Source: Sporocytophaga sp. | Lineage (GTDB): Bacteria; Bacteroidota; Bacteroidia; Cytophagales; Cytophagaceae | Assembly (NCBI GenBank): GCA_024707265.1 | Contig: JANQAB010000009.1 | Location: forward strand, 558,001 to 622,000 | DNA: 64,000 nt | Direction: 5' to 3' | Part shown: positions 38,854 to 48,580 of the stretch, in pieces | Numbering within the stretch: the first letter of the stretch is position 1 | How the letters are laid out: each line of letters begins with the position of its first letter | Notes under the pieces: generated by a model | What the model saw: only the letters and a program-made list of their open reading frames with translations | What the model was told of the DNA's origin: nothing | Databases searched by the model: none | Translations under genes and position numbers: made by a program

Positions 38854-41800
38854 ATGAACAAGACAGGTGTAGATATTCTTTATCTAAGGGATTATGCTCA
38901 TTTTTTATTACAGAATCATCTCACCGATCTTGCCAGACAGGAACTTGCTTTTAAAAAGGAGTTGGAACAACCTTTATTAAATAAAGTTGAAAATTTGACC
39001 GATGAGGAACTACTGTCAATTCTAGAAGCACGTCTGGAAGTATTCCTTAAGCATATGACGGAAGGGCAGGGAAATGAAGACATCGAAAAAGGAGTTTCCG
39101 ATTGGAAGTCCGATCGGCTTATGGGTTTATCCAGAGTAGATATCCGTGCAACAGATATTGCTATCGAGTATGGAGCAAGAAAGAAGACTTTATTAACATT
39201 CCTTCCTAAATACACCAATGATCTTGATCTTGCCTTAAAAATCATTAATGAAATCGTAGACTTTTATACAGTTAAAGAAAAAAGGGCGATTGAGGCTTAT
39301 ACTGATATTCAAAAAGAGGAAGCAGAGGGAATTATAAAATCGCAAAAGGAAACAGAACGGAAGCTTCTGGAGAATGAAATACGGCTTAAAGATTCGCAGA
39401 GAATGGCTGAGCTTGGTAACTGGGAGCTGGAAAGCAAAAGCGGTTTAATTTTTTGGTCTGAGGAACTATACAGAATCTTTGGGCTGCCGAATAAAACAAA
39501 GATAAGCATGGATGATATCAGTCCATTAATGACAAAAGGAGCCTTAGAGAGACTATTAAAGAATATTCATGGTGCTCTGGAGTTTGGAACTCCATATACG
39601 CATGAGTATGAAATCATACGGCCTGATGGACAACACAGAGTAGTCAGGACCCATGGGGTACCGGAAAAAGATGAGGATGGAAAAGTTAAATTGCTGAAAG
39701 GAATAACTCAGGATATCACTCAGCTCAGAGAGACTGAAGGACTGTTAAGGCAAAGCCAGGAGCTTTTAGAACAAATAACCAAACTGGCACCTGTTATCAT
39801 TCTTGTAATCGGTGTACCTGAGAATGAGCTTATTTATTATAATGGAAATATCTTTGAAAACCTTGCTCTGGAAGAAGTTGACCTGAGCAAATATGGTTAT
39901 GGGCATTTATTGGAAATTGTCCATCCTGATGATCTCAATGCAGTCATTAACAGAAATAAAAGTTATACTTCCCTAAGAGATAATGAGCAAAGTATATTAG
40001 AGTTCAGGATTAAGAATAGGTCTGGGAACTGGAGATGGTATAATTCAAGGGCCATTGTTTTTAAAAGAAATGATAAAGGTGAGGTAGTGGAGGTTTTATT
40101 TACTGCCTCAGATATTGATGATCTTAAGCGTGCAGAAGAGACGCTGAAGCAGAATGGCAATTTCATTCAAAAGGTCGCAGAAACGCTTCCAAATATACTT
40201 TTTATCTATGACATCAGAGAACAAAAAAATGTCTATGCAAACAGGACTGTTGGTGATGTATTGGGGTATACTCCGGAAGGTCTGAAGAAGCTTGGCACCA
40301 ATGTCCTTACTACTTTTCTGCATCCTGATGATCTACCGAAATTAGTCAGCCATTTCAATGATTTTGTTAACGCAAAAGAAGGTGAAGTTAGAAAGGTTGT
40401 CTTTAGGATGAAGGATGCAAAAGGAAAATGGAGCTGGTTTGTCAGTATGAATTCAGTTTTTGCAAGAGACGAAAATGGCATACCCTTTCAGATTCTCGGA
40501 GTTTCTCAGGATATTACAGATAGGGTCGAAGCTGAAGAGGCCCTGAAATACAGTGAAGCACAGCTAGTGGAAGCCCAGAGAATAGGTCATGTGGGAAGTT
40601 TTGATTGGAATTTGCAAACAAATATTGTTGAGGGAAGTCAGGAGCTTTATAAAATATTCGGAATAAAAGTCGCAAAAAGCTCCGTCAATCTGGAAGAGTT
40701 TAAAGCTTCTATCCTGGAAGAAGATGTTCCTAGGTTGTTTAAACTTGTCGAAGATGCAAGCCATAGTGGTGAAATGATTGATGTGGACTATAGGATTAAA
40801 GTGGACGGCAATATTCACAATTTGATTTCAAGAGCTAAAATATATAAAGATGAGAGTGGCCAGAGTGTCAGACTGGTTGGTGTAGTTCTGGATATTACAA
40901 GGCTTAAAAGAACGGAAGAAGCTTTAAAGCGAAAGAATGATGAGCTGACAACCGCATACGAAAATCTCGAAAGGGTTCAGGATAAACTTAGAAATATCAA
41001 TACCGAATTGGAAAGAAGGGTTAAAGAAAGGACAGCGGAGCTGGAAGAAAGTGAAGAAAAGTACAGAGCGTTCGTGGTACAGAGTCAGGAGGGTATATGG
41101 AGGTTTGAACTAAATGATATTAAAGATATAGATATTTCACTTCCAAAGGAGGAACAGATACAAAAAATTCTGGATTATGGGTATGTTGCAGAGTGTAACG
41201 ATCGAATGGCTCAGATGTATAGCTATGCATCTTCTTCTGAGCTTACAGGACTTTCTATTAAAGAACTGCTTGACACAAACGATGAAAATGTAGTGAAGGT
41301 CTTTAGAAGATTCATCGACTCCGGTTACAAGATCGAAAACCTCCTGACATCCGGAAAAGGGTTCAATGAGAGTAAGAGATATTATTCAAGCAATGTGCTG
41401 GGAATTGTGGAGAATGGAAAACTTATAAGAGCCTGGTCCACCCAGATTGATATTACTGCAGCAAAAGTTGCAGAGAAAGAAATGAAAGCGAGCGAAGAAC
41501 AATATCGTTTTCTTGCTGAAACAGTGCCCCAATTATTCTGGGCTTCTGATAACAATGGCCATATAGAATATTATAACCAAAATTGGAAAGATTACACAGG
41601 TCTGCAGTTTGATAAAAACCAGAAATGGAGCTGGATCAATGCTGTATCTGATAAGGATAGGGAGCAATGTATTGCAGAGCTCAACTCTTGTGTGCAATCC
41701 GGGGGGATGTTTGAGATAGAATGCAGACTCAGAAAACAAGATGGCAATTATGAATGGCATCTGGCAAGGGCTTTACCGCTTAAGGAAGATGGGGCTATTA

Positions 41801-42567
41801 AGAATTGGTTTGGAACATTTACGGACATCAATGAAAGTAAACTCATAGAAGAAAATCTGCGCATCAAAAATGAGGAGTTAATAAAGATAAATCAGGACCT
41901 GGATAATTTCATATATACAGCTTCGCATGATCTTAAAGCTCCTATCTCAAATATCGAAGGTTTGTTAATGACAATCAACGATACGCTTGACCCCGAACAT
42001 TGTAAAGGTGAAGAGATTACTCAGCTCTTTGAGATGATGGATAAATCTATTCTGAGATTTAAAAGGACCATCCATGACCTTACTGAAATAACAAGGGCTC
42101 AGAAGAGTGCTGAGGAAGAGAAAGAGTCTATAGAGTTTGAAGGAATCTTTGAAGATGTCATAACGTCCATAAATGATCTTGCAAAGGCTACTCAGGCAAG
42201 TTTTAATCTTGATTTTTCGGTTCCTTCCATAAAGTTTTCGAGGAAAAGTATGAGAAGCATCTTTTATAATCTTATAAGCAATGCTTTAAAATACAGACAT
42301 CCAGCTAGAAGACCGGTTATTGAAGTTAAAACAGTCGAAAGGGATGAGTGGATCGTTTTATCAGTCAAAGACAATGGACTTGGGATTTCTGAAGCAAATA
42401 AAGAAAAGGTCTTTTCAATGTTTAAGCGCCTTCATGCCCATGTAGAAGGTTCAGGAGTGGGGTTGTACATAGTAAAGAGAATTGTTACCAATGCAGGAGG
42501 AAGAATTGAACTTGATAGCAAGATTGATGAAGGCACAACCTTCAGGATTTTTTTCAAACGGAATTAA
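38854..42567 (+). CDS. multi-PAS sensor histidine kinase with RsbRD-like N-terminus
   Basis: 1237 residues, no membrane helix, so cytoplasmic. An N-terminal helical domain of the RsbRD_N type (about 1-150) is followed by about six PAS/PAC units (from about 190; each ends in a DIT or DIN tail such as GITQDITQL, GVSQDITDR, GTFTDINES), with a coiled coil near 690-740. The kinase core has His1025 in YTASHDLKAPISN and a HATPase end GSGVGLYIVKRI. There is no receiver domain, so it must pass the phosphate to another protein. The stack of PAS domains suggests several inputs; the signals are unknown. Its 3' end overlaps the FMN reductase gene by 4 bases, tail to tail. Confidence 0.85.
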   Translation: MNKTGVDILYLRDYAHFLLQNHLTDLARQELAFKKELEQPLLNKVENLTDEELLSILEARLEVFLKHMTEGQGNEDIEKGVSDWKSDRLMGLSRVDIRATDIAIEYGARKKTLLTFLPKYTNDLDLALKIINEIVDFYTVKEKRAIEAYTDIQKEEAEGIIKSQKETERKLLENEIRLKDSQRMAELGNWELESKSGLIFWSEELYRIFGLPNKTKISMDDISPLMTKGALERLLKNIHGALEFGTPYTHEYEIIRPDGQHRVVRTHGVPEKDEDGKVKLLKGITQDITQLRETEGLLRQSQELLEQITKLAPVIILVIGVPENELIYYNGNIFENLALEEVDLSKYGYGHLLEIVHPDDLNAVINRNKSYTSLRDNEQSILEFRIKNRSGNWRWYNSRAIVFKRNDKGEVVEVLFTASDIDDLKRAEETLKQNGNFIQKVAETLPNILFIYDIREQKNVYANRTVGDVLGYTPEGLKKLGTNVLTTFLHPDDLPKLVSHFNDFVNAKEGEVRKVVFRMKDAKGKWSWFVSMNSVFARDENGIPFQILGVSQDITDRVEAEEALKYSEAQLVEAQRIGHVGSFDWNLQTNIVEGSQELYKIFGIKVAKSSVNLEEFKASILEEDVPRLFKLVEDASHSGEMIDVDYRIKVDGNIHNLISRAKIYKDESGQSVRLVGVVLDITRLKRTEEALKRKNDELTTAYENLERVQDKLRNINTELERRVKERTAELEESEEKYRAFVVQSQEGIWRFELNDIKDIDISLPKEEQIQKILDYGYVAECNDRMAQMYSYASSSELTGLSIKELLDTNDENVVKVFRRFIDSGYKIENLLTSGKGFNESKRYYSSNVLGIVENGKLIRAWSTQIDITAAKVAEKEMKASEEQYRFLAETVPQLFWASDNNGHIEYYNQNWKDYTGLQFDKNQKWSWINAVSDKDREQCIAELNSCVQSGGMFEIECRLRKQDGNYEWHLARALPLKEDGAIKNWFGTFTDINESKLIEENLRIKNEELIKINQDLDNFIYTASHDLKAPISNIEGLLMTINDTLDPEHCKGEEITQLFEMMDKSILRFKRTIHDLTEITRAQKSAEEEKESIEFEGIFEDVITSINDLAKATQASFNLDFSVPSIKFSRKSMRSIFYNLISNALKYRHPARRPVIEVKTVERDEWIVLSVKDNGLGISEANKEKVFSMFKRLHAHVEGSGVGLYIVKRIVTNAGGRIELDSKIDEGTTFRIFFKRN

Positions 42568-43109
42568 TATTCAGCAATATAGTTTTCTATATGATCAGAC
42601 AGCTTTTGCAGTAAATTTTTCAGCACTGATATGGTCTCTTCGTCTGTAATTTCTTTGTTGGAATTAAGCTTTGAATTGACGTTGGCTATACTATATGCAG
42701 CGACCTGTTTGGTTCCCAATGCAGTTAATGTCATTTGAAGGGATGCAAGGGCTTTTTCACCTCCGGTATTTAATGGTGAAGCACTTAAAACCAATACCGG
42801 TTTTTCATTCAGTTCACCTGAAGAAACACACCAGTCCAAGGCATTTTTAAGAACTCCGGGAAGGTTGAATGCATATTCCGGAGTGCAGAATATTATTCCG
42901 TCTGCATTTTTAACCAGTTTGCGAAGTTTCTCTACAGCCTCCGGCGCTTTATCCGAATCTCTTTCAGGACTAAAATGAGGCAAGGCATCTAGGTCTGAAT
43001 ACAAATCTATTTTAACAGAGGGATTTGCCAGTTTTATCATAAACCTTAGTATAGAGGTGTTTGTGGAGGTTGATTTCAAGCTCCCGGATATAGCCAAAAA
43101 GTTTTTCAT
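42564..43109 (-). CDS. NADPH-dependent FMN reductase family protein
   Basis: From the ATG at 43109: MKNFLAISGSLKSTSTN, the flavodoxin-like phosphate-binding loop. The middle has DGIIFCTPEYAFNLPGVLKNALDW, the conserved TPEY motif. This matches the FMN_red family of quinone or azo-compound reductases, about 180 residues. An ATG at 43121 adds four residues and is less likely. It lies beside the multi-PAS kinase but faces it, so no functional link is shown. Confidence 0.85.
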   Translation of the reverse strand: MKNFLAISGSLKSTSTNTSILRFMIKLANPSVKIDLYSDLDALPHFSPERDSDKAPEAVEKLRKLVKNADGIIFCTPEYAFNLPGVLKNALDWCVSSGELNEKPVLVLSASPLNTGGEKALASLQMTLTALGTKQVAAYSIANVNSKLNSNKEITDEETISVLKNLLQKLSDHIENYIAEY

Positions 43110-43458
43110 TCGCTGCATCATTTAATCAGTTGCCAATTTAGGTAATATGATGAGAATAGATTTTAATGGTTGAGTCAAAAATTATGTCAATTTATGTGGT
43201 AAAATTACCTGAATATTTTGACTTATTTTATTGATTATTGGTAATCTTTTGATGTGTCCGTTAGGTGTTATTCATTGAGTATTAATCTTCACGAGATTTA
43301 TAGTTTTTGCTTTTTAAATTTTGAAGTTTTATATTTGAATCATTGTCAGTTACTTAATTCTTTTTAGGATAAGCTGGATTCCCTAACCCTGCAGCTTAAG
43401 AGCTTTTCTATCAGTTAATTGAAAGTTTAATAGATACTAAGGAAAGATTATTTATTGT
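43110..43458. other. divergent intergenic region, nothing recognised
   Basis: About 340 bases between divergent genes. It is AT-rich, with no coding frame, strong hairpin or clear TAnnTTTG/TTG pair that I would defend. Confidence 0.35.
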
Positions 43459-43917
43459 ATGAAATTTATACCTGTACTAGCATTTTCATTGATATCTTAC
43501 ATTGGTCAAGGGCAGTCAGTTTCTCCATATGTTATTAACTCCACTGGAAATGTTATTACCGGAGGTGGTTATTCATTGGAGTATTCTGTAGGAGAGATTG
43601 CTGTATCCACTATTGGTGAAGGAGATTTCATTATAACTGAAGGCGTCCTTCAGTCAGCGTTCACTTTTGTTAACTCAAATCCTGTTAAGTTGGATGCTGT
43701 AGGACCAAAATACATTTTTGACAGATCTAATTCAGGCTTGCATCTTATCTGTTCTGATGCGATAACCTCTATTGAGGTTTTTGACATTAAAGGGAATAAG
43801 GTTTCCTGCGCTGCTAATACAGCCTTTATCAACCTGAATCACCTCAGTGAGGGCTTGTATCTGGTTTACTACAAAGATCATAAGGAGTCATTCTATTATT
43901 TTAAACTCGTTAAATAG
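43459..43917 (+). CDS. secreted protein with T9SS-type C-terminal domain
   Basis: 152 residues: signal peptide ending GQGQS, a short first domain with YSLEYSVGEIAVSTI and ITEGVLQSAF, a pattern shared by many small Bacteroidota exported proteins, then a C-terminal region of the sorting-domain type (SIEVFDIKGNKVSC, LSEGLYLVYY). The function is unknown; it may be a cargo of the type IX system. The next gene starts 4 bases after its stop. Confidence 0.65.
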   Translation: MKFIPVLAFSLISYIGQGQSVSPYVINSTGNVITGGGYSLEYSVGEIAVSTIGEGDFIITEGVLQSAFTFVNSNPVKLDAVGPKYIFDRSNSGLHLICSDAITSIEVFDIKGNKVSCAANTAFINLNHLSEGLYLVYYKDHKESFYYFKLVK

Positions 43918-43921
43918 CTAT

Positions 43922-44797
43922 ATGAAACCCAATTGTTTTTTACTGTTCTCGTTGATGTTTATCATATGCGTTGCTGCTTTCGCTCAGCCAGAAGCAATAA
44001 ACTATCAGGGGATTGCACGTGGTGCAGATGGTCTGCCTTTGATTAGCAGGGCCATATTTATAAGAGCCTCAATTACCAAAGACGCCGCAGGAGAAGATGC
44101 AGAGTATTCTGAACAGCATTCTGTAACGACCTCCTCTTCTGGTTTATTTAACCTGGCCTTAGGCAAAGGAACTGTTTTATCCGGTGTATTTACAAATATA
44201 GAATGGGGTGATGGAGATAGGTTTCTTAAAATAGAATTGAATGTTGATTCAAAAGGGTTTGAAGTTCTTGGAGTGACTCAGCTTCTTAGTGTTCCATATG
44301 CCTTATATGCCACCAATGCTGGTACAACAAATATCTCAGCTAAATCTCCTTTAAATTTTTCTAATAAGATAATAGGACTGAATGCCGGTACCAAACCTGG
44401 AGATCTCATGACCTGGGACGGAGTTAACTGGGTTTCTAAAGCTCAGGAAACAAAAACGCTCAATAACATGCAGCCTTATACAGTAATCAATTATTGTATC
44501 GCTATTAGTGGAGTCTTTCCGTCTCGGAATGGTACCGAACCATTTCTTGGAGAAATAATTCTTTTCGCTGGTAATTTTGCACCAAGAGGATATTTGCCTT
44601 GTGATGGAAGATTATTGTCGATTAGTGGGAATACTGCTTTATTCTCGCTTTTGGGAACAATGTACGGTGGGGATGGGAAAACTACGTTTGCATTACCTGA
44701 TCTGAGAGGAAGGGTGCCGATATCTGCAGGTGCCGGGCCTGGACTTAACACTTATGTTGAAGGACAGACTGGTGGAACTGAAACTATAGTAAGGTAA
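43922..44797 (+). CDS. secreted phage tail-collar domain protein
   Basis: From the ATG at 43922: MKPNCFLLFSLMFIICV, then AFAQPEAINYQGIARGADG, an exported N-terminal region common in Bacteroidota. The C-terminal part (about 215-290) is a tail-collar/MdpB-like fold: FLGEIILFAGNFAPRGYLPCDG, TALFSLLGTMYGGDG, FALPDLRGRVPI. It ends at GGTETIVR, where most relatives continue. It sits just after the T9SS-type gene and before a strong hairpin. It may be a surface fibre protein. Confidence 0.75.
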   Translation: MKPNCFLLFSLMFIICVAAFAQPEAINYQGIARGADGLPLISRAIFIRASITKDAAGEDAEYSEQHSVTTSSSGLFNLALGKGTVLSGVFTNIEWGDGDRFLKIELNVDSKGFEVLGVTQLLSVPYALYATNAGTTNISAKSPLNFSNKIIGLNAGTKPGDLMTWDGVNWVSKAQETKTLNNMQPYTVINYCIAISGVFPSRNGTEPFLGEIILFAGNFAPRGYLPCDGRLLSISGNTALFSLLGTMYGGDGKTTFALPDLRGRVPISAGAGPGLNTYVEGQTGGTETIVR

Positions 44798-44850
44798 TAT
44801 GAATAAGCTCTTTGAATTAAACTTTTAATTTGGAATTTATAATGCAATAG

Positions 44851-44882
44851 ATGCGGCAATTGACAACAATTGCCGCATTTGT
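44851..44882 (+). terminator. strong hairpin terminator after tail-collar gene
   Basis: ATGCGGCAATTG (44851-44862) and CAATTGCCGCAT (44867-44878) are exact 12-base arms around ACAA and run into TTGTGTTT. It ends the preceding transcript. An in-frame ATG at 44851 for the next gene is part of this stem and so is not its start. Confidence 0.75.
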
Positions 44883-44895
44883 GTTTAAAGTATCT

Positions 44896-46832
44896 ATGTT
44901 TATTTACAAAAAAGAAATTATTCTGCTCATACTAATTCTTACGGGATTTAGCTGCAATGCCAGAGAGTTACAACATTTGAGAGTAAAGATCAGCCAGAGT
45001 TCATCATTGATAGAACTGGCGTCCCGGTTTGAAAAACTAGGTAAACAATGCAATGTACAATTCAAACCGTGTCATAGTTTTCCTGAAATTAATTCTGCAC
45101 TTAATAAATGGTTTGCCGCAGATATAGATGAAATGGCCATAGCACAAAGGATCTGTGTGGCTTTGTATACTGACAAACTTATTGAATATGCTGAGCTGAA
45201 TGGCAGTATTTTTTTAGGTACTTTAAAAAATAAGAACAATGAACAGCAACCCCAGAACACCTTAGGGCTCAGATCCACCAATAGAAAGGTTATAAAGGTG
45301 GCTGTAGTAGATGATGGTTTTCGTTTGAGCCATCAAGCCATTAAATCTTTTATATTCACCAATCCCAAAGAGATCATTGGAAATAAAATTGATGACGATG
45401 GAAACGGCTATGTGGATGATGTTCATGGTTGGGATGTTTCAGATCATGATAACAATGTTAACCCTCCCGCTACCAGGCTTAAAGATTTTTATCATGGAAC
45501 TTATATAGCTTCCATTATTACTTCTTTTAACAGTTTGATTGATTCTAATGATTTTTTTAAATCTCAATGCAGAATTGAAATTATTCCTGTAAAGTGTTTA
45601 TCGGATGATGCCTCCAGTACTTATTTGAAAGATTGTTATAAAGGAATTGAATATGCAATTAAAGCGGGTGCCGATATAATTAACTGTTCATGGGGAGGTG
45701 GAACATTCTCTCAGTATGAACGGGATCTTATCGATGAAGCAAAAAAAGAGGTATTCTGATCATCGCTTCAGCAGGTAATTTTTATTCTGAGCGTTCTCAG
45801 TTTCCTGCAGCTTATGAACCAGTGGTCTCAGTTGCAGCACTTAGCAGAGATAATAGAAAGCTTCCGGTTTCTAACTATGGACCCACTATAGATCTGTCTG
45901 ATCTTGGGGATAATGAAATGGCGGCCAGTGTATATGGGGATCGTAAAGATACAGCCATTTCTGGTACCTCAGTTGCTGTTGCACGTGTATCTGGGACGGC
46001 CGCACTAATCCTGGCTTGTCATCCGCAAATGAATTCTGACCAGCTAATGATGTATCTTGTAATGAATGCCACTCCTCTCGAAGAGATAAATAAAATATAC
46101 GCAGGAAAGCTTGGTGCCGGTAAGCCGGACCTCCTTCGGACTTTGCAATGCATAAAATTTAAAACAGAGAAGAAATCTTTTTCAAATGCTAAAGGATATA
46201 TTAAAGGTAGATTTAATAAGAGTAGCTCTGAATTCTATGATATTAAACCTGAGGGGGTATATAAAGGTGTTGTCATTAAAAAGGTTTCATCTGACCTTTA
46301 TAGTAAAAATTGTGAAATAGTTATTTCTGATACAGCAAACAAGGAGAGGGAAAGGTTTGCTGTAAATGAATTTCCTGATTCTTTGTTCCTACCAGTAAGC
46401 GTTGTCAGGCTTGAATTTCGCCCTTCAAAAGAAAAAAAGGAGTTGTTGTTTTATTATAGTGTGGTAACAGTTGATTCATCAAAATTGTATTGCTCCTCAC
46501 AAAGAATCCAGGAACTGCCTTCCGGAAGTTTTACAGATGGAAGTGGAGACCGGAATTACAGTGGTGGTCAGGACTGTAAATGGCTGATCTCTGCAAAAGA
46601 AGGCTCGCGCATTAGAATAAGCTTTCCGGAATTTAACACAGAAGCTCATGCAGATAAAGTTTATATATTTGACGGAGAAGACACTCAGGCAAGGATTATT
46701 GGCATATTCAGCGGGGATTTGACGCCACCTGAAATATCTTCAACCGGGAATAAAATGCTTGTCTGGTTTGTCACTGATAATGAAAATCACTATTCAGGAT
46801 GGAAGGCTGAATATGTGATTATTGAGCCATAG
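44896..46832 (+). CDS. secreted S8 subtilisin-like protease with C-terminal CUB domain (frameshifted)
   Basis: From the ATG at 44896: MFIYKKEIILLILILTGF, a signal segment with SC/NA after it. The subtilase part has the Asp site in VAVVDDGF, the His site in FYHGTYIASI, and the Ser site ISGTSVAVARVSG. The first frame stops at 45759; the second continues the same domain. Adding one A to the A7 run (45741-45747) gives EAKKRGILIIASAGNFY, which spans the break exactly. The last 120 residues are a CUB domain (CSSQRIQELPSGSFTDGSG, FPEFNTEAHADKVYIFDGED). There is no T9SS ending. The full length is about 640 residues. Confidence 0.8.
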
Positions 46833-46899
46833 TGGTCGAAGAAATGACTATAAATTGCAAATGAATTTATATGAATAAAAAGGCAACTCGATAATAACT

Positions 46900-48339
46900 A
46901 TGTTTAAATTTTTTAAAAGGTTAAGTGTTTATGGAACATCTCCTGGCTTTAAAACCTGGGAAAACAGAAATATTATCATTGCCAATAGCATTGCTTTATG
47001 TGTTGCCATACTTTTGAGCATATTCACAATGCTTGATTTTTTTATCTACAGCTCGAGTGTATTGGTGGTTGCAATTTTTACCTCAATGGTGCTGTCAAAT
47101 ATTTTTACTCTTTTCTTGTCAAAGTACGGATATGTCAAGACTTCAAAATTTTTGCTTACAGCAGCAAATTGTGCCGGTATGCTATTTATGACTATAGTTG
47201 ATAAAAAATCTGGTACAGCAGTTCACGATGCTTATTTTTTCCATCCCCGAACTGCTTTGTTATTGTTATGTATTATTCCTCTTGCGGTTTATCAGTTAGA
47301 GGAAAGGGTGGCTTTGATTAGCAGTATGACCTTTGGTTTTTTGACTCTGATTTTGTTTGATCCTATTCATTATTTATTTGGTGTTGATTATTATCAGATG
47401 AACTTTCAGGATGACAAGTATTATTTCTCCAACGTGGTTTATTTTCTATTTTATTGCTTTTTGATTGGTAGCTTTGGTTTCTTTAAAAAGAACATTGAGG
47501 CGTTTGAAAAGAAGAATCTCCTCCTCGTACATTCATTAAAAGGAAAAACTGAAACTGTGCAGGCACAGAAGGTCGATCTGGAAAGTAAAAACTATATTCT
47601 TGAAAAGTTGCTAAGTGAAAGAGATAAAGATCTTTCAAAGGTTACCGAAGAACTTTTCAGATACAATCAGGAATTATTGGAATACTCTTATACGCTTTCA
47701 CATAAAATCCGTGGTCCTGTTGCAAGCGTGCTAGGTCTTCTGAATCTGATTGAAATAACAAGGAATCCTGCTGATATCAGAGAGTATCTTAAAAAGCTGG
47801 AACAATCAGTCCTTGCTTTGGATAATATAATTTATGATCTGAATAACATTGCAGACATTCAGCAGGAAAGCTATCAAGCCAGGGATTTAGTGTATTTCAG
47901 AGAGGAGTTTGAAAAGGTTGTAAATCATTTAAGACCCAAGATCAGAGATTATAATGTGAAGATTTCTGAAGATTTTAAAGAAGCACCTGAAATATACTCC
48001 GTTCAGGAAAAAATTTATTATCTGCTAAACGAGCTGGTTACAAATGCAATTCAGTTCAGAAAACCAGATCATTCACTGGAGATATCCGTCAGGTCATATA
48101 GGCAAGAGAATAATGTGGTTATAGAAGTACGTGATAATGGATCTGGTATGGATCTGGATAGTTATGGCGACGATTTGTTTAAACCTTTTAAAAGATTCCA
48201 CCCAGACGCTTCAGGAACCGGGCTTGGATTATATATACTTAAACTTATAGTGGAGAAGCTGCAGGGAGAGATTATAGCTGAAAGTTCCAGGAAGTTTGGA
48301 ACCATATTTAAGGTTATTTTAAAAAATCGCTTAAATTAG
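46900..48339 (+). CDS. membrane sensor histidine kinase
   Basis: 479 residues. The first 200 residues are highly hydrophobic, with about six membrane helices (7TM-like). A coiled coil follows, then His268 in YTLSHKIRGPVAS and a HATPase domain ending GTGLGLYILKLIV. The SHKIRGP form of the H-box is common in Bacteroidota. There is no receiver and no partner regulator next to it, so its target is unknown. Confidence 0.82.
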   Translation: MFKFFKRLSVYGTSPGFKTWENRNIIIANSIALCVAILLSIFTMLDFFIYSSSVLVVAIFTSMVLSNIFTLFLSKYGYVKTSKFLLTAANCAGMLFMTIVDKKSGTAVHDAYFFHPRTALLLLCIIPLAVYQLEERVALISSMTFGFLTLILFDPIHYLFGVDYYQMNFQDDKYYFSNVVYFLFYCFLIGSFGFFKKNIEAFEKKNLLLVHSLKGKTETVQAQKVDLESKNYILEKLLSERDKDLSKVTEELFRYNQELLEYSYTLSHKIRGPVASVLGLLNLIEITRNPADIREYLKKLEQSVLALDNIIYDLNNIADIQQESYQARDLVYFREEFEKVVNHLRPKIRDYNVKISEDFKEAPEIYSVQEKIYYLLNELVTNAIQFRKPDHSLEISVRSYRQENNVVIEVRDNGSGMDLDSYGDDLFKPFKRFHPDASGTGLGLYILKLIVEKLQGEIIAESSRKFGTIFKVILKNRLN

Positions 48340-48580
48340 CCAGAAAGTAAGCTTTTTTATTTCATATATTAAAAACTGGTTTTGCAGGGCTAAAATTTAA
48401 TAGGCTGAATAATGAATAGGAAGAGAGGAGGTTATGGCCTGTTTATCAAAACCTTGCTTCGTTTTGTCTCGTAAAAAGTAAGAATAGTACAAATTTCATA
48501 TACACTCCAGGAGGCTGCATTTACGCATTTCTGTTGGAAATCAATCGATCACTTAGTCTTGTAATGTTAATCATACAGGT

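Noticed and set aside
44851-44895. A start for the subtilase-CUB gene at 44851
   Set aside because: That ATG is within a perfect terminator stem; the signal peptide begins at 44896.
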